Of a stretch of DNA of 18,915 bases, positions 6,485 to 14,112 are shown in pieces. Every line of letters starts with the position of its first letter. The first letter of the stretch is position 1. The translations under genes were made by a program, and so were the position numbers. Source of the DNA: CAYSHJ01 sp964589725 (GTDB lineage Bacteria > Planctomycetota > Planctomycetia > Planctomycetales > Planctomycetaceae). The DNA is taken from contig CAZPUJ010000166.1 of assembly GCA_964589725.1 (NCBI GenBank), positions 1 through 18,915 on the forward strand, given 5' to 3'. Under the pieces are notes generated by a model. It did no database searches, was not told the origin of the DNA, and worked only from the letters and a program-made list of their open reading frames with translations.

Positions 6485-7900
6485 CTACGTCAGTATCTCG
6501 CGGACCACGCGGCCATGCACGTCGGTCAGGCGGTAGTCACGGCCGGTGTGACGGTAAGTGAGACGTTCGTGGTCGAGGCCCATCAGATGCAGAATCGTGG
6601 CGTGGAAATCGTGGACGTGGACCGGATCTTTGCCGACGTTGATGCCGTACTCGTCCGATTCGCCGTAAGTGATGCCGGGCTTGACGCCCGCACCAGCCAG
6701 CCAGGACGAAAAGACCCAGTGATGATGTTCGCGGCCTGCGGCTCCAGCGGCGGAGTTGAAGGGCGTGCGGCCAAACTCAGTCGTCCAGACGACGAGCGTC
6801 TCATCGAGCATGCCTCGCTGTTTCAGGTCGCGCAGCAGTCCGGCAATCGGCTGGTCGATGTTCTTCGCCAGCGGTGCGTGAGTGAGCATGTCGCCGTGCG
6901 CGTCCCAATTACTCGACGAGCCGACATCGATCAGTTCCACGAAGCGCACTCCACGTTCGGCGAGCCGACGGGCGACGAGGCACTGCCACGCGAAGCCCTT
7001 CGTGCTGCCTCGCTCGAGACCGTAGAGTTTCAGCGTGGCGTCGTCTTCCTTTGCGAGGTCGAACACCTCGGGCATCTCGGCCTGCATTCCAAATGCCGTC
7101 TCGAACGACTTGATCCGCGCGGTGAGTAGCGGGTCGTCGAAACGCGATGCGAGATGGCGTTGGTTCAGCTTTGCCATCGCGCCGAGTTCGATCTCCTGCA
7201 AGCGACTGCTGGCGGCGCGACGCTGGATGTTCGCGACAGGCTCGGGGCCCGGGACGACGAGCGTTCCTTGATGCGCACCGGGCAGGAAGTCGCTTCCCCA
7301 GACCTGTCCGCCGGCGTAGGGAGATTGCGGGGCAATCACGACAAACGACGGCAGATTGCAATTCACGGTGCCAAGACCGTAACTGACCCACGAACCGATG
7401 CTCGGCCGCGCGAACGTGAACGAACCGGTGTGGATGCCGAGCGTCGCCTCGTAATGGTTGGTGTGATCCGATTTCATCGAACGGATCACGCACAGTTCAT
7501 CGACGCATTCGGCCAAGTGGGGAAAGAGCGAAGTCACCTCCGTGCCGCATTGACCGTGCGGAGCGAACTCCCACTGCGGTCGCTTGAGGAACATCTTGTA
7601 GTCCCCCTTGCGGCCTTGGAATTCGTTGACCGGGACTGTCTTTCCAGCGTCGGCGAACAGTCTTGGCTTCGGATCCCACGAGTCGACGTGTGACACTCCG
7701 CCACTCATGTAGAGGAAGATGACTCGCTTCGCCTTCGGCGGAAAATGCGTCGGTTTCGGCGCGAGGGGATCCGCCGGATGCGACGGCGCGGCGTCTTCGG
7801 CGAGCAACTGCGACACGATGCCTGGCAAGAGCATCGAACCGCCAATCATCGATCGCAGGACGCTGCGGCGCGACAGATCAAACGTCATTAGGTTGTTCAT
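6485..7900 (-). CDS. DUF1501 protein, Tat-exported (first copy)
   Basis: 471 aa from the ATG at 7900. A TTG start at 7963 is rejected because AGGAGA lies 5 nt before 7900 and the upstream residues come from a repeat. The N-terminus has a twin-arginine signal: DLSRRSVLRSMIGG followed by a hydrophobic stretch, so the protein should be folded before export. The body is DUF1501 (PF07394), which belongs to the alkaline phosphatase/sulfatase-like fold. Visible hallmarks are KRVIFLYMSGGVSHVDSWDP, HTNHYEATLGIHTGS, TEFGRTPF, GREHHHWVFSSWLAGAG, VHVHDFHATILHLMGLDHER and YRHTGRDYRLTDVHG. The biochemical role of the family is not established. It lies 125 bp downstream of the large PSCyt1 protein and is almost certainly its operon partner; a REP hairpin fills the gap. 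It is a close paralogue of the gene at 11975. Confidence 0.93.
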   Translation of the reverse strand: MNNLMTFDLSRRSVLRSMIGGSMLLPGIVSQLLAEDAAPSHPADPLAPKPTHFPPKAKRVIFLYMSGGVSHVDSWDPKPRLFADAGKTVPVNEFQGRKGDYKMFLKRPQWEFAPHGQCGTEVTSLFPHLAECVDELCVIRSMKSDHTNHYEATLGIHTGSFTFARPSIGSWVSYGLGTVNCNLPSFVVIAPQSPYAGGQVWGSDFLPGAHQGTLVVPGPEPVANIQRRAASSRLQEIELGAMAKLNQRHLASRFDDPLLTARIKSFETAFGMQAEMPEVFDLAKEDDATLKLYGLERGSTKGFAWQCLVARRLAERGVRFVELIDVGSSSNWDAHGDMLTHAPLAKNIDQPIAGLLRDLKQRGMLDETLVVWTTEFGRTPFNSAAGAAGREHHHWVFSSWLAGAGVKPGITYGESDEYGINVGKDPVHVHDFHATILHLMGLDHERLTYRHTGRDYRLTDVHGRVVREILT

Positions 7901-7905
7901 CAGAT

Positions 7906-7911
7906 TCTCCT
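7906..7911 (-). promoter_or_regulatory. Ribosome binding site deciding the first DUF1501 start
   Basis: The complement reads AGGAGA, a near-consensus Shine-Dalgarno 5 nt before the ATG at 7900. It supports the Tat-signal start over the TTG at 7963, which lies downstream of the hairpin's right arm and inside its loop/left region. Confidence 0.6.
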
Positions 7912-7929
7912 GAGGCGGTCTTCCATCAC

Positions 7930-8019
7930 TAACCCGAAGCTTGAGCGAGGTCGAACGCTCCAAGACGCTCCGCTTTCAGGGTGTCGGTAAATGCCCGCCC
8001 TCGCTCACGCTTCGGGTTA
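7930..8019. repeat. REP-family hairpin between the two genes of the first pair
   Basis: TAACCCGAAGC...GCGAGG (7930-7950) is inverted as CCTCGCT...TTCGGGTTA (7999-8019), giving arms of 21 nt with only a few mismatches around a loop of about 48 nt. The loop also matches the element at 13441 (CGAACGCT..AAGACG.TCCG). It lies between the stop at 8026 and the DUF1501 start at 7900, so it would form in the shared mRNA and could affect relative expression or stability. Confidence 0.85.
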
Positions 8020-8025
8020 GCTTTG

Positions 8026-11000
8026 TTACTCCACGTGCAGAAATTCGTTGCTGCCGATCAGTGTGCGGAGGTAGGCGGCGAGCGAGCGGGTTTCGACATT
8101 GTCCATTTTCGCCGCCGCCAGTTCGGTTCGATAGGCCGCGAGGAATTCAGTCGCTTCGACACGTTCAATCTCCGTCGGGCCACGCCCGAACGCGCGACGC
8201 CACGCCAGTTCGATCCGCTGCGTGTCGTCGGCATGAGCCGTCAGGAGTCGCATCGCCCACTTCTCGGCTTTCGTGTGGACGAACGGATCGTTGAGAAAGA
8301 ATAGCGCCTGAGTCGGTACGGTCGTGCCCAGGCGTTCGGCTGTTGTGGCGTTCGGGTCAGCACCATCGAACAGCGACAGGAACGGATGCCGCTTGAGCCG
8401 CTGCGTCATGAGAAAGACGCTGCGTTTGTTGTGCTCATAGACGGCACTGAACGGACCGTGCTGCGTGTAGCCCCAATTGATCGGCATCGGAAACGGATGC
8501 TCGTGCGCGGGCGTCAAATCAAGCTCGCCGCTCACCGCGAGGATCGCGTCGCGGATTTCCTCGGCACTGAGCCGGCGACGCGGAAACGACGCGTAGAGGT
8601 CGGGGTCGTGTTTATCCGACGTAGCCGCGTTCGCCAGAACGCGGGGCTTCGTCTCGCTCACCAGCACTCTGGCGAGCGCGGCGACGTCGGCAACTGATGA
8701 TTGCTGATAGGTCGCGCTGAGCATCATCAGGCGGTGCATCGCCTTCACCGACCAGCCGCTCTGGATGAATTGATGGGCGAGGTGATCCAGCAACTCGGGA
8801 TGCGTCGGTGGCAACCCGCGGACACCGAAGTCGTTGGGCGTCTTCACGAGCCCTCGCCCGAAGTGATACTGCCAGATGCGATTGACCATCACTCGCGCCG
8901 TCAGCGGATTGTCAGTTCGAGTGAGCCACTGTGCGAGTTCCAACCGACCGCTGCCCGGGGTCTGCGGTTCCAGTGGACGGCCACCGAGGACTTTGATGAA
9001 CCCACGCGGGACTTCTATGCCGGGCTGGTCCGGCTCGCCGCGCATCTGCATCCGCACGTTGTGCGGCGTGCCTTCGGCCATGCCGTAGGTCAGCGCAAAC
9101 GGCCCCTCAGCCAGCAGTTTGTTGAGTTCTTGCTTTGCGCTCTCGACATTCGTCTGGAGTGCAGCGAGTTGTTGCCGCAGTTCCGTGACCTTTGTGCGAC
9201 GCGACTCGCGAGCGGCCTTCGCTGTTTCGACAGGTGCTGCCTCGAAGGACGGCAACGTGGTCTCCGAGATCGCAAAATTGTCGGCGTCGAGTGAGGGTCG
9301 CACTCCACCGATATGGCCGTAGCTGTCGATGAATGTGTAATCGATGGTTCCATCCCAACCGGTCGCTAACTGGCCGGAGAACTCGATCGTCTTGGTACGC
9401 AATGCGAGCATGCCGGTGTAACTCTTGGCTTTCAGATCGAGTGTCAGTTGGACTTGATACCACTCGCCGATGACCAGCGGACAGACGGCTTCTCGTGCAT
9501 CGGCGCTGCGACGAAAGAACTCGCTGCCGTTGAAGAACAATTCGACGGCGGCGGAGTTACCGGGGCCGTGCCCAAGGTAGTAGCGCCACGAACCGTTGCC
9601 CCCCGCGTCCTTGTTTGCGCAGCGGAAATCAAAACTCGCAAAAAGCAGACCATCCTTGTTCGGTTTCACGTTCGTGAGCGTTCGTCCGAATCCGTCGTAC
9701 TCGCCGCGATTTGGCATGTGGATACCAAGCTCTCCTGGCGCGAACGCATTTCGATACGGGCTTTGCGAGTTTACCGACATCTTCACGACGCTGTTCGGCC
9801 CCGGCCCCCACGGGCTGGCGGGCGGAGCGTCTTTGGCTTGTAACTCGAAGTCTCCGTCGAACCCGATGAATTCCTCCAGCTCCTTCGTCAGCGCGACTGG
9901 ATCGAGTCCGTTGGCCACGACTGCGGGCGTGGGCAACTCGGTCGAGACGGGCGCGATCGGCGATTCCTGCACACCGAGGTTGTCGAATTCAACCGCCGGA
10001 AGTTTCGTCTCCGTCTGGCCGAGTGAGTCCAACCCCGCGAAATCGATCGTGCCGGTCCAAATTGACGAGAGCGGCTTGCCTGAGAATTCCGTCGTGCTTC
10101 CCGGCATGCCGACTTTGCCTGCGATGGTTCGGCTCTTCAGATCAAGGGCCAGTTGCAGGTTGTGCCATTCATTCGGCTTCAATGCGCCAAGGCTTTCGAT
10201 TGTCTCACCGATTCGCAGCGAAACTGACTCCGAAGTGATGAGCACTTCGACAGCGGGTGAGGCCGGCATGGCTCCGATCCAGAAGCGATGCATTCCCTTT
10301 GAATTGGGATCGGGCGTGGCGACGCGGAAGTCGAGGTTCACAAATAGAGTGTTGCAGTTGTCGCGCGAACGGTGCGGATACAGTGCTTGAGCGATCCGAT
10401 ATTCCCCTACACCGGCAGGCACGCTCGCGCCAACCTTGCCGCGCGGATAGAGATTCTTAAACGGGCTTTGAGCCGCGTTCGTCACCGCGATCTTTCCCTC
10501 GTAGATCCAGGGGGGAACGAGCACGCCGTTGCTGCCGCCTGCCGCCGCCGCCTGCAACTCGAAATCGCCGTCGAGATCATTCAATGAGCGCAGCACTGCT
10601 CCCGGCACGGGCTGTTTCAGTTTCTCAAGGCTGCTCGCAATTGCGGCGACACGCGCATCGAACTCGCGCCATTTCGGCAACGATTCCGTCGGCGGCAGCA
10701 GCGGCAGCATCGACCGCACTTTCTGCTTTTGCTCGGAACCGGGAAACGAATAGCGGCTGCTGTCGAAGATGCCGTAGAGCGCGTAGTAGTCGTTCATCGA
10801 GACGGCGTCGAACTTGTGATCGTGACACCGCGCGCAACCGAGACTCAGGCCGAGCACCGTCTGTCCCAGCGTGTCGATCGTGTCTTGAATGGTCAGGTGA
10901 TGATAGTTCTCGGAGTCGAAGCCGAAACGCCGCGAGATCGCGAGATACCCCGTGGCTGTGGCCCGTTCGGCATATCGCTCGCGCGGCCCCTGCCCTGCCA

Positions 11001-11865
11001 AAATGTCGCCGGCGATCTGCTCGCGCAGGAATTCGTCGTACGGCTTGTCTGCATTGAAGGCGTCAATGACGTAATTGCGATAACGCCACGCCAGCGGCAC
11101 CGGATAATCCGCCGTCTCACCGGCCGTGTCGGCATAGCGAACCACATCCAACCAATGCCGCCCCCAACGCTCGCCGTACGCCGGCGATTTGAGCAGCCGA
11201 TCGACGACGACCTCGAAAGCTTGCGTTGACGTGTCCTGCAAAAACGCCTCGACTGCCTCCGGCGTCGGCGGCAGGCCCGTCAGATCGAACGTCGCACGGC
11301 GAATCAGCGTGAGCTTGTCGGCAATCGAAGCCGGACGAACTCCGGCAGCTTCTTGCTTCGCGCGGATGAAAGCATCGATGCTGCTCTTCACCCACGCCCG
11401 GTCCTGAACGATCGGCGGCTCCACATCGCGGACCGGATCAAAGGCCCAATGCTTCGCGACTTCGAACTTTGCCGACTTTACGGGCCAGACAGCCCCCGCC
11501 TTGACCCACGCCACGAAGTCCGCAACCTGATCGGACCGCAAGGCTTTGTCTTTCTCCGGCGGCATTGCAGACACATCCGCCTGCCGCTGAATCGCCTTAA
11601 TGAGCAAACTCTCCTCCGGTTTGCCCGGCACAATCGCCGCTCCGGATTCGCCTCCTTTGAGCAGTCTCTCGCGCGAATCAATTTGCAATTCTCCGGACGT
11701 CTTCGTATCGCCGTGGCAGCGAAAACACGTCCCGACAAGGACCGGCCGAATTTTGGCCTCAAAGAAGTCCTCACGTTCGTCGGCGCGAACCGACGAGTCG
11801 ATCAGAGCCAGCAGGCTCGCGAACAACATCACGACGGTGCAGGAGGGTCGTTTCACGTCACTCAT
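8026..11865 (-). CDS. PSCyt1-DUF1549-DUF1553 secreted cytochrome-like protein with two LamG-like domains
   Basis: 1279 aa, clearly longer than the usual 750-1050 for this architecture. A signal peptide (VVMLFASLLALIDSSVRADE) is followed by PSCyt1 (PF07635) with CFRCHG (C47, C50, H51) and a likely distal ligand M101 in SAMPP. DUF1549/PSCyt2 (PF07583) spans about 160-370 with RRATFDLTGLPPTPE, YGERWGRHWLDVVRYAD and a second haem-type motif CARCHDHKFD (C344, C347, H348). Residues about 430-633 and 668-866 are two similar beta-rich, LamG-like domains, each opening with DGDFELQ and ending in an E/ADN motif. A coiled coil (about 880-920) leads to DUF1553/PSD1 (PF07587; GSGRLELAQWLTRTDNPLTA, VNRIWQYHFGRGLVKTPNDF). 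Exported, haem binding likely, reaction unknown. AGGA directly abuts the ATG at 11865; a GTG at 11856 with AGGA 9 nt upstream is an alternative start. Followed by DUF1501 in the same direction. Confidence 0.93.
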   Translation of the reverse strand: MSDVKRPSCTVVMLFASLLALIDSSVRADEREDFFEAKIRPVLVGTCFRCHGDTKTSGELQIDSRERLLKGGESGAAIVPGKPEESLLIKAIQRQADVSAMPPEKDKALRSDQVADFVAWVKAGAVWPVKSAKFEVAKHWAFDPVRDVEPPIVQDRAWVKSSIDAFIRAKQEAAGVRPASIADKLTLIRRATFDLTGLPPTPEAVEAFLQDTSTQAFEVVVDRLLKSPAYGERWGRHWLDVVRYADTAGETADYPVPLAWRYRNYVIDAFNADKPYDEFLREQIAGDILAGQGPRERYAERATATGYLAISRRFGFDSENYHHLTIQDTIDTLGQTVLGLSLGCARCHDHKFDAVSMNDYYALYGIFDSSRYSFPGSEQKQKVRSMLPLLPPTESLPKWREFDARVAAIASSLEKLKQPVPGAVLRSLNDLDGDFELQAAAAGGSNGVLVPPWIYEGKIAVTNAAQSPFKNLYPRGKVGASVPAGVGEYRIAQALYPHRSRDNCNTLFVNLDFRVATPDPNSKGMHRFWIGAMPASPAVEVLITSESVSLRIGETIESLGALKPNEWHNLQLALDLKSRTIAGKVGMPGSTTEFSGKPLSSIWTGTIDFAGLDSLGQTETKLPAVEFDNLGVQESPIAPVSTELPTPAVVANGLDPVALTKELEEFIGFDGDFELQAKDAPPASPWGPGPNSVVKMSVNSQSPYRNAFAPGELGIHMPNRGEYDGFGRTLTNVKPNKDGLLFASFDFRCANKDAGGNGSWRYYLGHGPGNSAAVELFFNGSEFFRRSADAREAVCPLVIGEWYQVQLTLDLKAKSYTGMLALRTKTIEFSGQLATGWDGTIDYTFIDSYGHIGGVRPSLDADNFAISETTLPSFEAAPVETAKAARESRRTKVTELRQQLAALQTNVESAKQELNKLLAEGPFALTYGMAEGTPHNVRMQMRGEPDQPGIEVPRGFIKVLGGRPLEPQTPGSGRLELAQWLTRTDNPLTARVMVNRIWQYHFGRGLVKTPNDFGVRGLPPTHPELLDHLAHQFIQSGWSVKAMHRLMMLSATYQQSSVADVAALARVLVSETKPRVLANAATSDKHDPDLYASFPRRRLSAEEIRDAILAVSGELDLTPAHEHPFPMPINWGYTQHGPFSAVYEHNKRSVFLMTQRLKRHPFLSLFDGADPNATTAERLGTTVPTQALFFLNDPFVHTKAEKWAMRLLTAHADDTQRIELAWRRAFGRGPTEIERVEATEFLAAYRTELAAAKMDNVETRSLAAYLRTLIGSNEFLHVE

Positions 11866-11911
11866 TCCTGTTCTTACCTGGGATCAATCAGATTACTCGA
11901 AATCGCGGTCA

Positions 11912-11925
11912 TTTACTCCAGTAAA
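11912..11925. promoter_or_regulatory. 14-nt palindrome upstream of the large PSCyt1 gene
   Basis: TTTACT-CC-AGTAAA is a perfect 6-bp inverted repeat with a 2-nt spacer, 47 nt before the ATG at 11865, in the 109-bp gap after the second DUF1501 gene. The spacer is too short for an RNA hairpin, so a DNA-binding dimer site is the more natural reading. It occurs once in the window; function is a guess. Confidence 0.25.
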
Positions 11926-11974
11926 CCTCGATGACGAAACTGCAACAACGACTGATCCGCATGAAGATTCCTCT

Positions 11975-13366
11975 TTACGTGACGATTTCCCGCACGACAT
12001 TCCCAAACACATCAGTCAGGCGGTAATCCCGGCCGCCGTGGCGGTACGTCAGGCGTTCGTGATCAAAGCCCATCTGATGCAAGATCGTGGCGTGTAGGTC
12101 GTGAACGTGGACCTTGTCCTGGACCGAGTGCCAGCCGTAGTCGTCGGTGGCGCCGTGGACCATGCCGCCGCGAATGCCTCCGCCAGCCAGCCACATAGTG
12201 AAGCCAAAGGGATGATGCTCGCGGCCGTTGTTTCCTTCGGCCGTGGGTGTACGGCCGAACTCGCCACCCCACAGGACCAGCGTGTCATCGAGAAGTCCGC
12301 GCGATTTCAAATCGCTCAGCAGCGCGGCGATCGGCTGATCGACCGCTTGGCAACGCTTCGGCAGGTTTTCCTTGAGGCCACTGTGGTGATCCCAGGCGTT
12401 GTTTTGCGGCGCGTCGAAGAGTTGCACGAATCGCACGCCGCGTTCGACCAGCCGTCGCGCGAGCAGGCACTGCTTGCCAAAAAGTTCTGTCGCGGGCTGG
12501 TCGGTGCCGTAGAGCTTCTGCGTCCCCTCGCTCTCGCGCGAGAGATCGAACGCTTCGGGGGCTTCGCGTTGCATACGAAACGCCAGCTCGAACGACGCGA
12601 TCCGCGCGTCAAGCTGGCTGTCGATAACGCGGTCTTTCTTGTGGATCGCATTTAACCTAGCGAGCGCGTCGAGCTTCGTGCGCTGGCGATCTAGTGAGCC
12701 CGGCGAATCGCCGAGATTGGCGATCGGATTCTTTAGATCGCGGACCAGCGTCCCTTGGTAGGCGCTCGGCAAGAAGCTCGACGCCCAGAGTTGCGCTCCT
12801 TGAAAGACCGCCGCCGGACTCACAACGACAAAGCCGGGGAGGTTTTGATTCTCCGTTCCGAGCCCATACGTCAGCCACGATCCGATGCTCGGCCGCGAGA
12901 AGGCTTGCTCTCCGGTACACATCTGGGCCGCCGCTCCGGTGTGATTGATGTTGTCGGCCACCATCGAGCGGATGACGCAGATGTCGTCGATGCACGAGGC
13001 CGTCTGCGGCAAAAGTTCACTAACTTCAATGCCTGACGCGCCGTGTTTGGAGAACTTCCACGGCGAGGCCAGCAGGTTACCGGTCTTAGTCCGTTCGAGC
13101 TTCGGCTTCTCGAACGGGAGCGGCTGGCCATTCTCGGCGGCCAGCCGCGGCTTCGGGTCGAACAGATCCACGTGCGACGGACCGCCCGGCATGTAGAGAA
13201 AGATGACTCGCTTGGCCCGCGGCGTGTGATGCGGTGCGCGAACTGCATACGGGTGCGTGGCGCGGCTCGGTTCCTCGGCGGCCAAAATGTCGGCGAGTGC
13301 GAGTAGCCCAAATCCGCAACCGGTTCGCGCCAGCAGATCTCGTCGCGTGAAGAAATCGTGCGTCAT
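11975..13366 (-). CDS. DUF1501 protein, Tat-exported (second copy)
   Basis: 463 aa from the ATG at 13366, supported by GAGGA 6 nt upstream (complement of 13373-13377); a TTG at 13393 is disfavoured. A twin-arginine signal (FFTRRDLLARTGCGFG, R8 and R9, then a hydrophobic stretch) marks Tat export. DUF1501 features run throughout: KRVIFLYMPGGPSHVDLFDP, NINHTGAAAQMCTGEQAF, GGEFGRTPTAEGNNGREHHP, VHVHDLHATILHQMGFDHER and YRHGGRDYRLTDVFGNVVRE. It aligns with the 6485 gene along its whole length, with the C-terminal 60 residues nearly identical, so the two are paralogues. Its operon partner is the gene at 14113, but a transposase remnant of about 0.6 kb now lies between them, which may weaken co-transcription. 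Confidence 0.93.
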   Translation of the reverse strand: MTHDFFTRRDLLARTGCGFGLLALADILAAEEPSRATHPYAVRAPHHTPRAKRVIFLYMPGGPSHVDLFDPKPRLAAENGQPLPFEKPKLERTKTGNLLASPWKFSKHGASGIEVSELLPQTASCIDDICVIRSMVADNINHTGAAAQMCTGEQAFSRPSIGSWLTYGLGTENQNLPGFVVVSPAAVFQGAQLWASSFLPSAYQGTLVRDLKNPIANLGDSPGSLDRQRTKLDALARLNAIHKKDRVIDSQLDARIASFELAFRMQREAPEAFDLSRESEGTQKLYGTDQPATELFGKQCLLARRLVERGVRFVQLFDAPQNNAWDHHSGLKENLPKRCQAVDQPIAALLSDLKSRGLLDDTLVLWGGEFGRTPTAEGNNGREHHPFGFTMWLAGGGIRGGMVHGATDDYGWHSVQDKVHVHDLHATILHQMGFDHERLTYRHGGRDYRLTDVFGNVVREIVT

Positions 13367-13440
13367 GGGGCATCCTCGTAGCTGGACTCGCAAGAATTCA
13401 GCCGTTTCGAGTCGTCATGGTCATCGCTTCATTGTGAATG

Positions 13441-13529
13441 TAACCCGAAGCGTTAGCGAGGACGAACGCTTGAAGACGTTCCGAGTGGACAGTCATGAAA
13501 AGCGCTTGCCCGCGCTGACGCTTCGGGTT
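13441..13529. repeat. REP-family hairpin at the downstream end of the RAYT remnant
   Basis: TAACCCGAAGCGTTAGCGAG starts at 13441 and its inverted partner CGCGCTGACGCTTCGGGTT ends at 13529. Loop words (ACGAACGCTTGAAGACGTTCCG region) match the element at 7930-8019, so the two are copies of one element about 90 bp long. The RAYT reading frame runs into this element and ends in its arm: the TAA is at 13453-13455. Confidence 0.85.
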
Positions 13530-13989
13530 TCCGGTCTTGTCCGTCCAACACATAGATAATCGCGGCTTCGAGACTCTCCTCGTTTTTCAGGTGCCGGATG
13601 CTTCCTCGCTCAGCCCACCAATTCTCGCGCTGGTGGTCAAAGTTCTCCTTTAGGCATCGCGTCGCCCAGGCTTTGAGGGCGCTGCGAATTTTCTTCGAGG
13701 GAGTCTTGTTCGCGGAGACCACGGCATGCACATGGTTCGATCGACAGTTCACAACATGGAGATGCCAATCTCGATGGCGGCAGGTCACGGCGATCTGTTA
13801 TTCAACGGCGATTCGTTGTTCCTGCGTCAGACGGCAGGCATCCTCGGTCATTCGAGCGGCTGCTTCAAGGCGACGCATCGGATCGGGAAGTTTCCATCCT
13901 TTTTGGTACTCCACCCAACCTCGATCGTCACCCGGCAGCCATGTGCCGTACGTCACCCACGTCAAAAAGAAGCCAATCGGATCATCCAT
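13453..13989 (-). pseudogene. REP-associated tyrosine transposase (RAYT, Y1/HUH type), interrupted by a stop codon
   Basis: The frame from ATG 13989 (GAGGT 7 nt upstream) reads MDDPIGFFLTWVTYGTWLPG, the typical RAYT opening, to QEQRIAVE, then hits TAA at 13798-13800 and continues in the same frame as QIAVTCRHRDWHLHVVNCRS. No frameshift is needed. The HUH motif lies after the stop in SNHVHAVVSA, and the candidate catalytic tyrosine in EAAIIYVLDGQDR. An ATG at 14040 would add 17 residues. The last ~25 residues (PEASARASAFHDC...) are encoded by the adjoining REP element. RAYTs are single-copy enzymes that process REP hairpins at the DNA level; here the HUH half could only be made by readthrough or from an internal GTG at 13788. 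It lies between the genes of the second DUF1501 pair. Confidence 0.85.
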
Positions 13990-14063
13990 CGTTCTGACCT
14001 CGCAAGGACCACAAACCGTCAGCGAGAAACGATCTGCCATTTTGTAGATGCTATCTCTCCAGC

Positions 14064-14109
14064 CCTCGCTAACGCGTCGGGTTACATTCCTCGCTGACGC
14101 TTCGGGTTA
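14064..14109. repeat. Two tandem REP units at the upstream end of the RAYT remnant
   Basis: CCTCGCTAACG...GTCGGGTTA (14064-14084) and CCTCGCTGACG...TTCGGGTTA (14089-14109) are 21-nt units in direct orientation with a 25-nt period. Each differs by one base from the reverse complement of 13441-13461. With the hairpin at 13441 they bracket the RAYT. The second unit ends 3 nt before the stop codon of the 14113 gene. Confidence 0.85.
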
Positions 14110-14112
14110 TTT

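Noticed and set aside
9596..10390. Plus-strand open frame of 264 codons inside the large PSCyt1 gene
   Set aside because: Low-information composition (Ser/Arg/Pro), no RBS considered convincing, and full overlap with a multi-domain gene on the other strand.
14064..14109. Possible short CRISPR array
   Set aside because: Only two units, a 4-nt spacer, and the units match REP hairpin arms elsewhere in the window; no cas gene is present.
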